A stretch of DNA of 64,000 nt. Origin: Alnus glutinosa (taxonomy: Eukaryota > Streptophyta > Magnoliopsida > Fagales > Betulaceae). Of the stretch, positions 38,784 to 49,904 are shown piece by piece (within the stretch, counting starts at the first letter, position 1; each line of letters begins with the position of its first letter). Under the pieces are notes generated by a model. It did not search any database, had not been told where the DNA came from, and was given only the letters and a program-made list of their open reading frames with translations. A program made the position numbers and the translations under genes. The DNA lies in contig NC_084886.1 of NCBI RefSeq assembly GCF_958979055.1, positions 41,590,654 through 41,654,653 on the forward strand. The letters run 5' to 3'.

Positions 38784-40698
38784 CTAGGAGTCGGAAAGCT
38801 CCCTACAAACAATGGAAAAAATACTTCGTGAAATTTCTTCCAACCAAACACACTCAACCTTATTACGTATAGCCTCTTTTGCTAACTTATGAGCTACTTT
38901 GTTGCAAATTCTAGGCACATGAACAAACTTTGTAGTACGAAAGAAAATAAGATCATGTTGAATACTCTCAATGAAATGGCCGGCAGTGGTGTAGTTGGGT
39001 GAATTCTGATTGATCTCTTGGACCACTTGGCTAGCATCACCCTAAAAAATAACATTAAAGAAACCAACCTCTCGACAGAACTGGACAGCATGATAGGCCA
39101 CCATTGACTCAGCCATCTTGGGAGTCACCTACAGTTGAAAGGGAATGCTTGTAGCCCCCAAAAATCGCCCATGGCAGTCTCGAGCCACAATCCCCATTCC
39201 TATCTAACTATCTAGGCCATTGACTGTTGCATCCCAATTCAGTTTAATAAAACTTTGGGAAGGAGGGTACCACCTATCAGCCACCATAGCAGGAATGGAC
39301 TCCCCAATCTGCATCAAAACCCTTGCTGCATTGTGGCACCTCTTGAAATCCTCCTAAGATTTTGAAGCATCCGTAAGAATAACATTTGGAGGGGTAAAAT
39401 CCTCATAAAAAATAAAATGATTCCTACGCAGCCATATTCCCCTAGACAGCACTGCAAATAGACTTGGCTCCTTTGTATTAAAACTCCCTATGCATTCTTC
39501 AAAAACCTACATAAAGTTGGCACCTTGACTGGAACAATTTTGAAAAGGAGAGGAACCCCCCCCCCCCCCCCCCCCCCCCACCCCCACCCAAACATCACGG
39601 GCCGAAGAGCAGCTCCATATTGCATGAATAATGTTTTCAACTGTACCGCCACAGATTGAACAAATCGAATCCTCCACTACATGCCTTTTATGAAGGTTTT
39701 CCCTGGTTGGAAGGGCATTGTTAAAAGACCTCCACATAAAAGTCTTCACCACTTGGGGCACCTCCAAAGACCAGAGGCACTTCCACACCTCTTTCCCTTT
39801 CTCCTGATAAGAGCACTGCCCCCCCTTATTGTCTTGCAGCTCCTTTGTCAAGTGATAAGCACTATAAACAGTGAACATCCCAGTGGTAGTGCCTCTCTAA
39901 ATTAAGCAGTCTCGGGGAAGTGAGGGGCTAAGAGGGATCCCCAAGATAACCTTTGCTTCATCCGTGGAAAACATTGCAGAAATCAGAACAGCCTTCCAAC
40001 TCTTTGAAACCAAGTCAATCAACTCCATCGCCTTAGAAGTTACAGGAATACATTGAGGGGTTGATTGAACAAAGAAAGTTGAAGGGGTAGGTAACCACCT
40101 GTCACCCCAAATATTAATCTCCCTTCTGTCTCCAACCCGCCACCATAAACGTTGCTTGAGCAATTCTCGGGAATTGAATATGCTGCGCCAGGCATAAGAG
40201 GGTCTGGTACCCAAGTTAGCTTCCATAAACCCCGAATGAGGAAAATATTTAGCCTTTAGGATCAACACAGCAATAGAATTCGGTTCCTTAATAATTCTCC
40301 ACCCTTGCTTGGCAAGAAGGGCCTTGTTAAACAACACCAAGTCCCTAAAACTAAGGCCTCCAGCAGACTTCGCCAGCCCCATCTTGTCCCAACTCAACCA
40401 ATGAATTTTTGAAGTGTTTGCCATGTGACCCCACCAAAATTTCTGCATCAAGCTATTGATTTCTTTGCACAACGAAATAGTCAATTGGAAAACCCCCATA
40501 CAGTAGGTAGGGATTGCCTGCACCACAGCTTTTAACAAAATCTCTTTGCCCGCTTGAGACAAGAACTTTACCTTCCAGTTGCTGATTCGATTCCATACCA
40601 TTTCCTTGATTGACTTGAAAGCTTGGGACCTCAACTTCCTTTCAAAAGAGGGGAGTCCTAAGTAAGAGTCAATCTGATACGTTTCAGTGAGGCCAGAC
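38784..40698 (-). pseudogene. LINE ORF2 C-terminal part (RT end, zf-RVT, RNase H)
   Basis: 40634-39897 gives the RT thumb and linker region (ISNWKVKFLSQAGKEILLKA, VVQAIPTYCMGVFQL, KFWWGH, WRVGDRREINIWGDRWLP). 39878-39507 gives the RT zinc-binding domain (AYHLTKEL, VVKTFMWRSFNNALPTRENL, SICSICGGTVENIIHAIWSC). 39091-38784 gives the end of RNase H (IQHDLIFF, HVPRICNKVAHKLAKEA). A 34-bp C-run (39556-39589) lies in the coding strand as a G-run after DVWVGVG, evidently a secondary expansion. Stops and frame changes separate the blocks. Confidence 0.9.
40694..40698. repeat. left target-site duplication CAGAC
   Basis: Identical to 46164-46168 on the other side of the gag-only LTR element. It lies inside LINE coding sequence. 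Confidence 0.92.
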
Positions 40699-41800
40699 TA
40701 TTAGTATTTTATGTTGGCAACATTCTGGATGACAAAAACACTTTTTGTAATGGTTGCATTTTAACAAGATGATCGGTTTTTAGAGTTTTCAAGTTATATG
40801 GACAATGTTCATTTCAAGCCATGTGACTAGTCACAAGTTTCTAGAAGATGTCCATGAAGATTTCATGCAATTTCCAAGTTAGAATAGCCGGTTCCTGTGC
40901 AACCGTTTGGACGAGCCTTTGAAGGCGTCCAGACGCCCTGTAGTGTTTAGAAGCTTCAGCGTTGATGACGTCTGGACGTCAGAGTAGCACCATCCGAACG
41001 CTAGGTCAAGCTTCTCCAATTTCTACAAGGAGTTGGATTTCAGTCGATACTATTTGGAAAGTTTCTGCAAGACATCCGGACGATGTGGCAACACGTCCAG
41101 ACGTTACCCAACATTTCAGAATATTCCGGGTTTCCCTTACGGATGCGGAAAGGAGTGACAGTGAAGACCGTTCGGACGCTTGGCTAAGCCGTCCGAACGT
41201 GGTCCTGTTATGGGAAGAGTCGCGCTATTTTGGAAAGGAGGTCGTAAAAGGCCATTCGGATGAGGCTAACTTCCGTCCGGACGCCAACTCGCCAGAGTTC
41301 GATTTTGAGCAGAATTAGGTTTTTTTGTAAGCCTATAAATAGATGGCTCTAGGCTTGTTATTTATAAGAATTCAGTATAGAATTTCATAGTGCTTAGAGA
41401 GGGTGTTTAGGAAGAATTGAAGATCTGCAAGCTCTCTAGTCGTTGCTGGTGTGTGCTTAACAATTCGTGTGAAATCTATCTTAGGGGTCGGCCATAAGGT
41501 AAAAGATTCTATCAAAGACCCCTTCAAGTAGGAGACTTGGTTGGGAAGCGTTCACGATGAGCTTCATGTTATAGTTAAAGGTATGACTACTGCAATAGGT
41601 TTTGTGAGTACTAGTGCTTTGTAACTTGCTTTGTCTTTGGATAGTGGATTTCCTGGGTTTGGCTGCCCTGGAGTGGTTTTTCTCTTCACAGAGTTTCCAC
41701 TTCGTCAACAAATATCTTGTCTCTTTTATTTTCTGGATTTAAGATATTTTGTTGCATACGAACACACACTTGGTTGTTTAGAAGTCATTATTTATTTTCA
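40699..41800 (+). repeat. 5' LTR of the gag-only element
   Basis: Begins TATTAGTATTTTATG (TG changed to TA) and ends TTTATTTTCA. It matches 45163-46163 over most of its length, with about 100 bp extra near 40965-41075. It contains many decayed forms of GTCCGGAC (GTCCAGAC, GTTCGGAC, GTCCGAAC) and one exact copy near 41274. Confidence 0.92.
41334..41340 (+). promoter_or_regulatory. TATA box of the 5' LTR
   Basis: TATAAAT in the conserved context GCCTATAAATAGA, shared by all six LTRs of this superfamily, directly after the GTCCGGAC array. Confidence 0.75.
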
Positions 41801-41802
41801 AT

Positions 41803-41814
41803 TGGTATCAGAGC
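41803..41814 (+). promoter_or_regulatory. primer binding site (initiator tRNA-Met)
   Basis: TGGTATCAGAGC, two bases after the 5' LTR, is the standard plant initiator-Met tRNA complement used by copia elements. Confidence 0.92.
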
Positions 41815-41876
41815 TTGATACACTCTGTTAAGATTTATTTCTTGAGTGTGATCTTTTTGACTTCTATTTTTTCATA

Positions 41877-43747
41877 ATGTCTCAATCTCTTAATTCTATT
41901 CCTGCCTTGGATGGCTCGAATTATGGGTATTGGAAAGCTTGTATGTGCTTCTTTTTAAAATCTATTGATGTTTGGCAAATTGTGGAAACTGGTTGGACTA
42001 ATCCAGATGATACAACTGTCAAACTATCTATTTTTCAAAATAAAGCACGACTTTCCAATGATAAAGCCCTCCATGCTCTATGTCAAGCGCTTTCTCCATC
42101 TGAATTCGCAAGAATTTCAAATTGTGAATCTGCTAAAGACGCATGGCAAATCTTAGAAACAACATATGAGGGTACCAAACTTGTTAAATCTGCCAAGCTC
42201 CAGATATTGATTTCTAGATTTGAAGAAATTAAGATGTTGGATAATGAGACATTCGGTGAGTTTTATACCAGGATCAACGACTTGAGAAACTTGATGGTGA
42301 GTCTCGGGAAGAGGGTCTCTGATGTAAAACTCATCAAAAAGATTCTAAGGTCTTTGCCAGAGCGTTTCAGGATTAAGGTGACTGTCATTGAAGAAAGCAA
42401 TGACTTAGATTCTATGAAGATTGAAAAGTTGGTGGGATCTTTTCAAACTTATGACTATTCCCTACCCCCAGTCAACAAAGCAAAGGGAATAGCCTTCAAG
42501 GCGACTAAAAGCAAAGTCTCCCTTGATGAAGACTCAGAAGAAGAAGATGAAGTAGCCATGCTCGCCAAAAATATCAGTAAAGTAATGAAGACCGATAATT
42601 TATCAAAAGATTGAGAGAAACTCCCAGCAAAGCTGAGCCAGAAGAAGATGAGAAGAAAGATCCTAGAGGTCCTAGATGCTGTGAATGCTCCAGCTTTTGG
42701 CACATGAGGGAAGATTGTAGGAAACTCAAACAGGCCAAAGGGAAGGCTTACAACGCTACTTATAGCAAATTTGAAGAAAAAAAGACCTCATATAAGGATC
42801 AGAAGTATCTGGCCTTCGTAGCACCTCATGAAGAATTTGAGGGGTCACAATCCTACTACTCAGAGAGCAGCGATAAAGGGAGGGAAGAACTGAAAGAGGC
42901 ATGTGGACTCTTGCAAGAGACCAATTAGAAGAATGTGAAAGAGCTGAATAATCTGAAGATGGAAAAAGGCACAATACTTCAAAAGATCACAGACTTGGAA
43001 GATAAACTGATGGAAGTGCAGTTACAGTTGGAGAAGTTCTCAGACAACAAGCTAGCCCAGATGCTGACTGGACAAAAGTGCTCATTTGACAAGACTGGTC
43101 ACGGGTATGTAGCTACTACTGATGCCTCCAACATTGCTTCTACTTCACAAAATGTGTTTGTGAAGCCCTCAGTTCCAAACTCTCAAAATGCAAGTGGAGA
43201 CAGAGGTAAGACAATTGTACCAAAAAGCTTACCTACTTGTCATCATTGTGGGATGGTGGGACACATCAGACCAAATTGTGGTCAGTTAAATTCCCCTAGG
43301 ACTTGGAAGGATGCTCCTAAGAAGAATAAAGGGGTAGAAAAAGATTCCAAGTCAAAGTATGTCCCTCCACATAAGAGACTACCCACTCACAGGTTTGTCC
43401 CCACCTGCCATCATTATGGTATAAGCGGTCACATCCGACCTAGATGTCCTCAGCAACATGGTCCTCCTTCTGCGCTTGTCAAGAAAGAGCCACTAAGATA
43501 AGCTCCCTCCGGCATTGGACCTCCTAAGAGGCATCAGGCTCCACGACATCAGCAAGGACCACAAAAATTTGTTCTTGTCAATCAGAGTGGCAAGCCAAAG
43601 AAGAACAAATCAAGACACTACAAGAAGAAGCTGCTGAAGCCTGCCAATCAACAATTCTATGAAGAACTGCCTATTATAATGTGGAACATATTGAGATGGA
43701 TGGACCACCAGATGAAGGCCTGTTCACATCCAACACAAGTATGTTAG
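41877..43747 (+). pseudogene. copia-type gag, broken
   Basis: 41877-42614 encodes the UBN2/gag-polypeptide domain (LDGSNYGYWKACMCFFLKS, SAKDAWQILETTYEGT, FEEIKMLDNETFGEFYTRIN, ILRSLPERFRIKVTVIEES). A frameshift near 42605 moves to frame 2. This frame carries an acidic region, a CCHC knuckle CCECSSFWHMREDC (42677-42718), a TAG at 42926-42928 and a coiled-coil-like segment (ITDLEDKLMEVQLQLEKF). Then comes CHHCGMVGHIRPNC (43238-43279) and a third knuckle, CHHYGISGHIRPRC (43406-43447), that has lost its second Cys. A stop at 43499-43501 is followed by basic sequence to about 43747. Gag would form the particle and bind RNA; this copy cannot make it intact. Confidence 0.9.
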
Positions 43748-44107
43748 ATATGGGTCAGAAAGGATGAGACCACTCACCTCCCGAGGGGGAGAGGACCCAC
43801 CTAGTAGGTGAGGACACACATGCTTAGGATTGTGGTTCCTAAATCTTAGTGCATGTTAGGTACACTTGCATTGCATCTTTTATATTGTCATATCTTGTGC
43901 ATGCTACGGAACATTTTTTTTTTTTCTTTCTATCTTTATATAATTTCTCTTGTTGTCTTGAGAAATTTCTGCAGGTATTTCATAGGGACGACAGAAAAAG
44001 CACGTCGGGTGGCCGCTTTTCTGTCTTGGTATAGGTAAACCTCTTTCCTTGAGGTCAGGTTTGCCCTTACCCTACATGCTTGGACTGATTGTCTTTCATT
44101 TTCTATG

Positions 44108-44155
<48 letters not shown>

Positions 44156-44371
44156 AAAAAAAGGGGATTGATGCAAGGTTTCTTCTAAAGTTTTCAGCTA
44201 TCTCATGGATATTTATCTGGTTTGACAGTTCTCTGTGCTTTGATAGAATATGCATTCATATCGTTAAGATTTTAAGTCTGATATGTGCTGAGTTTTCTTG
44301 CTGCATCTTTACTAGATAGTTGATTTCCTCATGCGATGAAAATTTGCACTATCCAAGGCTCCCCTAAGGTA

Positions 44372-44413
<42 letters not shown>

Positions 44414-45150
44414 CTTTGATTTTCTGCTTCTGAAAATTCTTTTAGAGAGATTTTTTATATGCTAAGATTGTCAAATTAACCAACTCGCTAGTTGAACCTA
44501 GGCCTAAAAATTCTGGCTTCCTCTCTAAGTTACAGTACCAAAAAAGAAAAAAAAACAAGCAGTTATATTTCTAAGCTTATTGTTACATGAATAAATTCAC
44601 TGCTTCTATGCTGATACAACTATTTATCTTGTCCTTCATGGTGCAAGTAAAATTCAAAATTGTGCTGCTTCTTAGGGGGAGAGTATCAGATGAGGGTGAC
44701 TAGGCCCTAGTAAGATAAAGTTTGACTTTTGACTGATCTAATTGTGAAATTCTCTTTTTAGAAAATTCAGTTGCTTTAAATCTTATCAGCGAAGATCATA
44801 CCTTATTGAGAAAGTCTTCACACACACATGCATTGCATGAGTTAAGTTGACTATTGAAATATCTCTACCTGCGGGGAATTTATGCTTATTGATTACTTAA
44901 CTCTTTTCTATATGCTTGCGTATTTTTGACCAGCTATTTGACTGTTTTCATAGGTTTAGATACATGTGTGTGCTGAATTCTTATTGAATACCTAACCTTG
45001 TTCTTTTCTCTTGTTCTTATTTTGGTTATGGTTTTTCTCTAATACTCTGTTTACCCTTTGTCTTTTTGAGACAAAAAGGGGGAATATTTTTTGTTTTGGG
45101 CTGGGAATGTATTTCTAAACCGGTCAAGTGTTTTTTGTCATATAATAGCC
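43748..45150 (+). other. non-coding internal segment of the gag-only element
   Basis: No pol homology in any frame. It includes 38- and 37-base T-runs (44111-44148, 44375-44411). Blocks such as GGGTGGCCGCTTTTCTGTCT (about 44008) and CCTCATGCGATGAAAATTTG (about 44328) recur in the element at 61133-64000. Confidence 0.8.
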
Positions 45151-45162
45151 AAAGGGGGAGTT
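45151..45162 (+). promoter_or_regulatory. polypurine tract
   Basis: AAAGGGGGAGTT abuts the 3' LTR, the expected plus-strand priming site. Confidence 0.85.
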
Positions 45163-46163
45163 TGTTAGAATTTTATGTTGGCAACATTCTAGATGACAAA
45201 AATACTTTGTGTAACGGTTGCATTTTAACAGGACGATCGGTTTTATTCAGAGTCTTCAAGTTATATGGATAGTGTTCATTTCAAGCCATGTGACTAGTCA
45301 CAAATTTCTAGAAAATGTCCATGAAGATTCCATGCAATTTCTAAGTCAGAACGGCCGGTTCCTGTGCAAATGTCCGGACAAGCCTTTGAAGGCGTTCGGA
45401 TGCCCCGCAGTGTCTAGAATCTTCAGCGTTGAAGACGTCTGGACGACGTGGCAACACGTCTGGACGCTACCCAGCATTCCAAAATATTCTGAGTTTCCTT
45501 TACGGATGCGAAAAGGAGTGACAGTGAAGACTGTCTGGACGCTCGGCCAAGCCGTCCAGACGTGGTCCTGTTATGGTAAGAATCGAGCTATTCTGGAAAG
45601 GCGGTCGTAGAAGACTATCTGGATGAGGCTAACTTCTATCCGGACGCCAACTCGCCAGAGCCTGATTTTTTACAAAATTAGGTTTTCTGTAAGCCTATAA
45701 ATAGATGGCTCAAGGCTTGTTATTTGTAAGAATTTAGTATAGAATTCCATAGTGCTTAGAGAGGGTGTTTAGGAAGAATTGAAGATTTGCTAGCTCTCTA
45801 GCCATTGCCGGTGTGTGCTCAATAGTTCGTGTGAAGTCTATCTTAGGGGTTGCCACTAAGGTAAAGGATTCTATCAAAGACCCCTTCAAGTAGGAGACTT
45901 GGTTGGGAAGCGTTCACGATGGGCTTCGTGTTATAGTTAAAGGTATGACTACTGCAATAGGTTTTGTGAGTATGAGTGCTTTGTAATTTGCTTTGTCTTT
46001 GGATAGTGAATTTCTTGGGTTTGGCTGCCTCGGAGTGGTTTTTGTCTTCACAGAGTTTCCACTTCGTCAACAAATATCTTGTCTCTTTTTATTTTTTGCA
46101 TTTAAGATATTTTGTTGTACACAAACACACACTTGGTTGTTTAGAAGTCATTATTTATTTTCA
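45163..46163 (+). repeat. 3' LTR of the gag-only element
   Basis: TGTTAG...TTTCA, homologous to 40699-41800 with scattered substitutions and a missing ~100-bp block. It keeps the TATAAAT box and several decayed GTCCGGAC words, one of them exact near 45380. Confidence 0.93.
45696..45702 (+). promoter_or_regulatory. TATA box of the 3' LTR
   Basis: TATAAAT in AAGCCTATAAATAGATGG, as in the 5' LTR. Confidence 0.7.
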
Positions 46164-46398
46164 CAGACAAACTAATGATCTCCTGTTTTCTCACCATAGA
46201 GGTGTTTCTGCTGAAAAAGATTGATGTCTTCTGGAGATTTATTTTTTTCCCCGAGCCAGCTTCATAAACTTCTAGGATTTTCATCAACCTTCTCCACTAC
46301 ACAGAATTTGCTTTGCAGAATAGGAGGCTATCATTTGCAAAGAGTAGATGGCTAAGCCGTGGCCTTCTAGGAGAGGTAGGAACCCCAGTAATAACTCC
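46164..46398 (-). pseudogene. LINE RT middle fragment (catalytic box)
   Basis: The minus strand reads GVPTSPRRPRL, SHLLFANDSLLFCKAN, then KILEVYEAGSGKKINLQKTS and FFSRNTSMVRK. This is the LINE RT palm with the catalytic FADD changed to FAND. It is the piece left between the two LTR insertions and reads in frame with the RT parts on either side once the duplicated 5-mers are counted once. One stop is present after CKANSV. Confidence 0.88.
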
Positions 46399-47714
46399 TG
46401 TTAGTATTTTGGCCTCATTCTATGTTTGGACAAAATCACTTATGTGTAAAGATGCTGTAAACAGGGATTCCACTTGTCAGAGCATTTTTAGAAGACTCTG
46501 CACTGCAAAAAAGATAGAAGATTTCAGATTCCCTGTCAGCCGTCCGGACGACGTGTCATCCCGTCCGGACGTCCATCTGTCCACTGTTCCATCAGTCCGG
46601 ACGACGTGTTCATCCCGACCGGATGCCAGATAGACCAGCATCATCCGTTCGGACGATGTATCTTTCCGTCCGGACCCTCTACTGTATCGAGAAGCTTCTG
46701 TTCTAGCTTGCATCCGTCCGAACCTCTCAGCAGCCCGTCCGGACGTCCATCAGTGATCGATCAGCTTCAGATTCTTTCCAAGTTTAGAATATGAGAAGAT
46801 TGATACACCGTCCGGACGATGTGGTTTCCCGTCAGGACTCTCTCATACATAAGGCAAGAATCGCAATTCAAATATAACCGTCCGGACGTCAGTCAGCCTT
46901 GGTCCGGACGCGCGTGCAACTAATATGGAAATTGCCGATTCAACTTCAGCCGTCCGGACGGCTGCCTCTCATGGTCCGGACGCATGCATAGCAGATATGG
47001 AAATTGCATGTTGAAGAATTGTCGTCCGGACGTTTATCCCCCTTGGTCCGGACGCGTTAAGCCTTATATGAAAATTACTTGCAGCGGACGTGCGACCGTC
47101 CGGACGTCAGTGTCTCACCATTCAGACGCGGCTCTTAAACAAGAAAGATTTTTAGCGAAAATTTTGAAAAATCCTGTCGCATAGTTGTCCGTCCGGACGG
47201 CTCAGGTTCACCGTCCGGACGGCGTCCGTACATATTACAGCAGTCGCCCATTCTGCATCTTAGCCTATAAATAGAGGCCCCTGGGCATTGAGAACTGCAA
47301 GAATTCGGTATTGAATTCCATAGGAGCTTAGAGAAGTTCAAGATCCGTCTGAAGCCGTTACAAGTGTGTTGCACTACATCTGAAGTCTATCTTAGAGGTC
47401 GGCTCTAAGGTAAAGGATTCCATTGAAGACCCCTTCAGGTAGGAGACCTGGTTGGGAAGCATTCGTGTTGGGTTACACGTTAGAGAGCAAGGTACGACCA
47501 CTGCATCTGGTTAATGTGAGTGTTACTATCTTGTATCTAGCTTTGTCTTCTGAATAGTGGAATTCCTGGGTTTGGCTGCCCCGGAGTGGTTTTTCTCTTG
47601 ATTGAGTTTCCACTTCATCAACAAAAATCTGTGTGTCTTTTATTTTCCGCTGTGCTTAATTTTTGTTGACACTTGTGCACACACTTTACTTTTAGAAGTC
47701 AATTTCGATTTTCA
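46399..47714 (+). mobile_element. solo LTR with dense GTCCGGAC array
   Basis: TGTTAGTATTTTGGCC...GATTTTCA, 1316 bp. It is flanked by ACTCC (46394-46398) and ACTCG (47715-47719), a 5-bp duplication with one change. No internal region or partner LTR is present, so it is a solo LTR. About 15 exact GTCCGGAC palindromes lie between about 46540 and 47225. It is closest to the LTR at 61133-62428, sharing the TTGGCCTCATTCT(A/G)TGTTTG start. Confidence 0.9.
47276..47282 (+). promoter_or_regulatory. TATA box of the solo LTR
   Basis: TATAAAT in TAGCCTATAAATAGAGG, about 60 bp after the last palindrome. Confidence 0.72.
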
Positions 47715-48830
47715 ACTCGCTTCTGCTCAGCATGGCTCAACAAGGCACTTAAGTTTTCCGCACAAAGGAGGAAAAGGTAGGGTGAGATGGGATCACCCTG
47801 TCGGATACCCCTTGTAGGTCTGATCAACCCTACTGGATTCCTATTGACAATTACTGAATAAGTCACAAACCTTACACAGGCCATGACCAACGAAATCGAT
47901 TTAACATGAAAACCCATTCTGACCATGGCCACCTTCAAGAAAGCCCACTCAACTCTATCATAGGCTTTGCTCATGTTGAGCTTAACCCCTATAAAACCAA
48001 TTTTTCCCCACATCCTTGTCTGCATAGAATGAAGTGTCTCATATGCAACAAGAATATTGTCAGCTATCAAACGTCCCGAGATAAAAGCACTCTGCAAAGG
48101 GGAAATGAGAACCGACAGTAACACTTTGAGCCTGTTAGCCAAAACCTTTGAAATCACTTTATAGACCACATTACAGAGACTGATGGGCTAGAACTCAGAC
48201 ACATGTTCAGGGTTCTTCTTCTTTGGAATAAGGGCTATGCGTGTTAAATTTACACGTTCATCCATAACCCTAGTATGAAAAAAGTTTAAGATAACAAAAC
48301 ATACCTCCTGATGAATGGTCGCCCAATTATGCTTGTAGAAACATGTCAAGAAGCCGTCAGGTCTAGGGGCCTTCATAGGAGGCATTTGATTTAGGGCATC
48401 AGAAATTTCCTCCATAGGAAAATTAGCTACCAGTTTTTCATTCATGTCCGAAGAGACCCTTGGTGTTAACACTCAGGTACAAGCTTCAACTTCAAGTGTA
48501 AAGCCTGAGGTGAAGAGATTCTGGTAGTACTCTATGAAGGCTTGCTCTATAGTATCTTTCCCAGAACATAGACTGCCATCCATAGCCACTATTTGACTGA
48601 TCTGGTTACGCCTCCTGTCTTTGACTATCACATGCATGGAAATATTTAGTGTTCCTGTCACTAAACTTCAACCAATCTTCTTTAGCCCTTTGACGCCAAA
48701 TAATGTCCTCCTCCTCCAAAAAGGCATCCAAATCAGCCTTAGTTGCAGCCTCAGCCTCTTGAGCAGGATTTGTATCATCTGACTAGATAGCACGTAACTC
48801 TTTCATCTTTTGTTGAATTTGGGCTGCCAC
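47715..48830 (-). pseudogene. LINE RT N-terminal part
   Basis: 48472-48188 carries the RT entry region (ISDALNQMPPMKAPRPDGFL, RIALIPKKKNPEHVSEF). 48169-47715 carries the fingers and palm (SAFISGRLIADNILVAYETL, KLNMSKAYDRVEWAFLKVAM, GLIRPTRGIRQGDPISPYLF). The first catalytic Asp of the usual KLDMSKAYDR is Asn. 48661-48473 is the pre-RT linker. The reading order continues into 46398-46164. Confidence 0.9.
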
Positions 48831-48845
48831 TGGATTCTTCTGTTT

Positions 48846-49760
48846 TCATACCCATTGCTTCAAAGATTTCTGGTAGCCATGAAGCTTCTCATGAAACAAG
48901 GACCACGGATTTGGCCCATGATGTTTAACACACCAGACTTTCTTCACTATATCAGCTTGCTCCTTGTGTCGGGTCCAACTGGATTCAAACCGAAAATTTT
49001 TACACTTCCTCCAAGTTACATCCTCTGTTCTAGCATACGACACCAAGAGAGGGCTATGATCCAAACAATGGCAGGCCAGAACCTGCACTTTAACAACATT
49101 AAAAAACTAGCTCCATCCATGAGAAGCAACTACCTTGTCCAGCCGTTCCTTATTGTACTCCTCCCCCCCCTGAGCACTCATTACACCATGTGTACTTCGA
49201 TCCCCTGAAGCCCAAATCCAACAGTTGGCAGTCTTCTAGAGCGCGATGGAAGGCTAACATTTGTGACCGAGGGCGTGGTGTCGAGCTAGATTTTTCAGAG
49301 AGGGAAAGAATCTCATTGAAATCTCCAACACACAACCAAGGCTCTGGGCTCATCCGAGATAGAAATCTGAGAAGCGCCTATGCTTCATGTCTGTTGGCCA
49401 CTTCAGGATGCCCATAAAAGCATGTTAGCTTCCATTGGAACACATCAGAGTGATGCTGGATTGTAGCATTTATATGTTGAAGGCTATAGTTTTGAATGGT
49501 CACCTAAACATCCGAATTCCACGGCAATGCCAAACCACCGTCCTACCTTTACAATCAACCACCAAAACACTATCAAAACCAAGTTTAACTCGAATACTTC
49601 CATCTTAGGCTATAGCAGCTTGGTTTCCATAAGGAAAACCAAGTTGGGTTTCTTATCCCTCACAAGTAACTTAAGGGGTCGAACTTTCCGAGGGTTCCCA
49701 AGCCCCTGGCAGTTCCAACTCAGGAGAGTCATTGGGAGGGGCGGGGCTGTTCCACAGCCT
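48846..49760 (-). pseudogene. LINE endonuclease (EEP) region
   Basis: Broken minus-strand frames begin LSW-C-GLG-P near 49720, then PWLCVGDFNEILSLSEKS and LLDLGFRGSKYTWCNE (49353-49150), and CHCLDHSPLLVSY (49088-48846). These are the apurinic-type endonuclease motifs GDFNE and SDHxPL-like of plant L1 elements; here SDH reads LDH. Several stops are present. Confidence 0.82.
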
Positions 49761-49904
49761 CCGCCGGTACATGCGATGCTCGGGCACCACGAACATTATT
49801 TTTCCTTCCCTTATTCAACTTGGCCTCCATTCCAAGTTCCAGGGCCACTCCTCCCTTCCGATTCACCTCCATACTTTGCCCCGAGCCGTAGGAGGCACTT
49901 TTGA

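Larger units (their letters stand above)
40699..46163 (+). mobile_element. gag-only (TR-GAG type) LTR retrotransposon
   Basis: Structure: 5' LTR (40699-41800), primer binding site, copia-type gag (41877 to about 43747), a 1.4-kb non-coding segment, polypurine tract (45151-45162) and 3' LTR (45163-46163), flanked by CAGAC. No protease, integrase, RT or RNase H can be found between gag and the polypurine tract. Mobility would need enzymes from a related complete element. The gag reading frame is itself now broken. Inserted in the RT domain of a LINE. Confidence 0.92.

Noticed and set aside
46477-47374. Several frames rich in SGR, RPD and VRT in the LTRs
   Set aside because: They are products of the repeated GTCCGGACG word read in different frames on both strands, not proteins.
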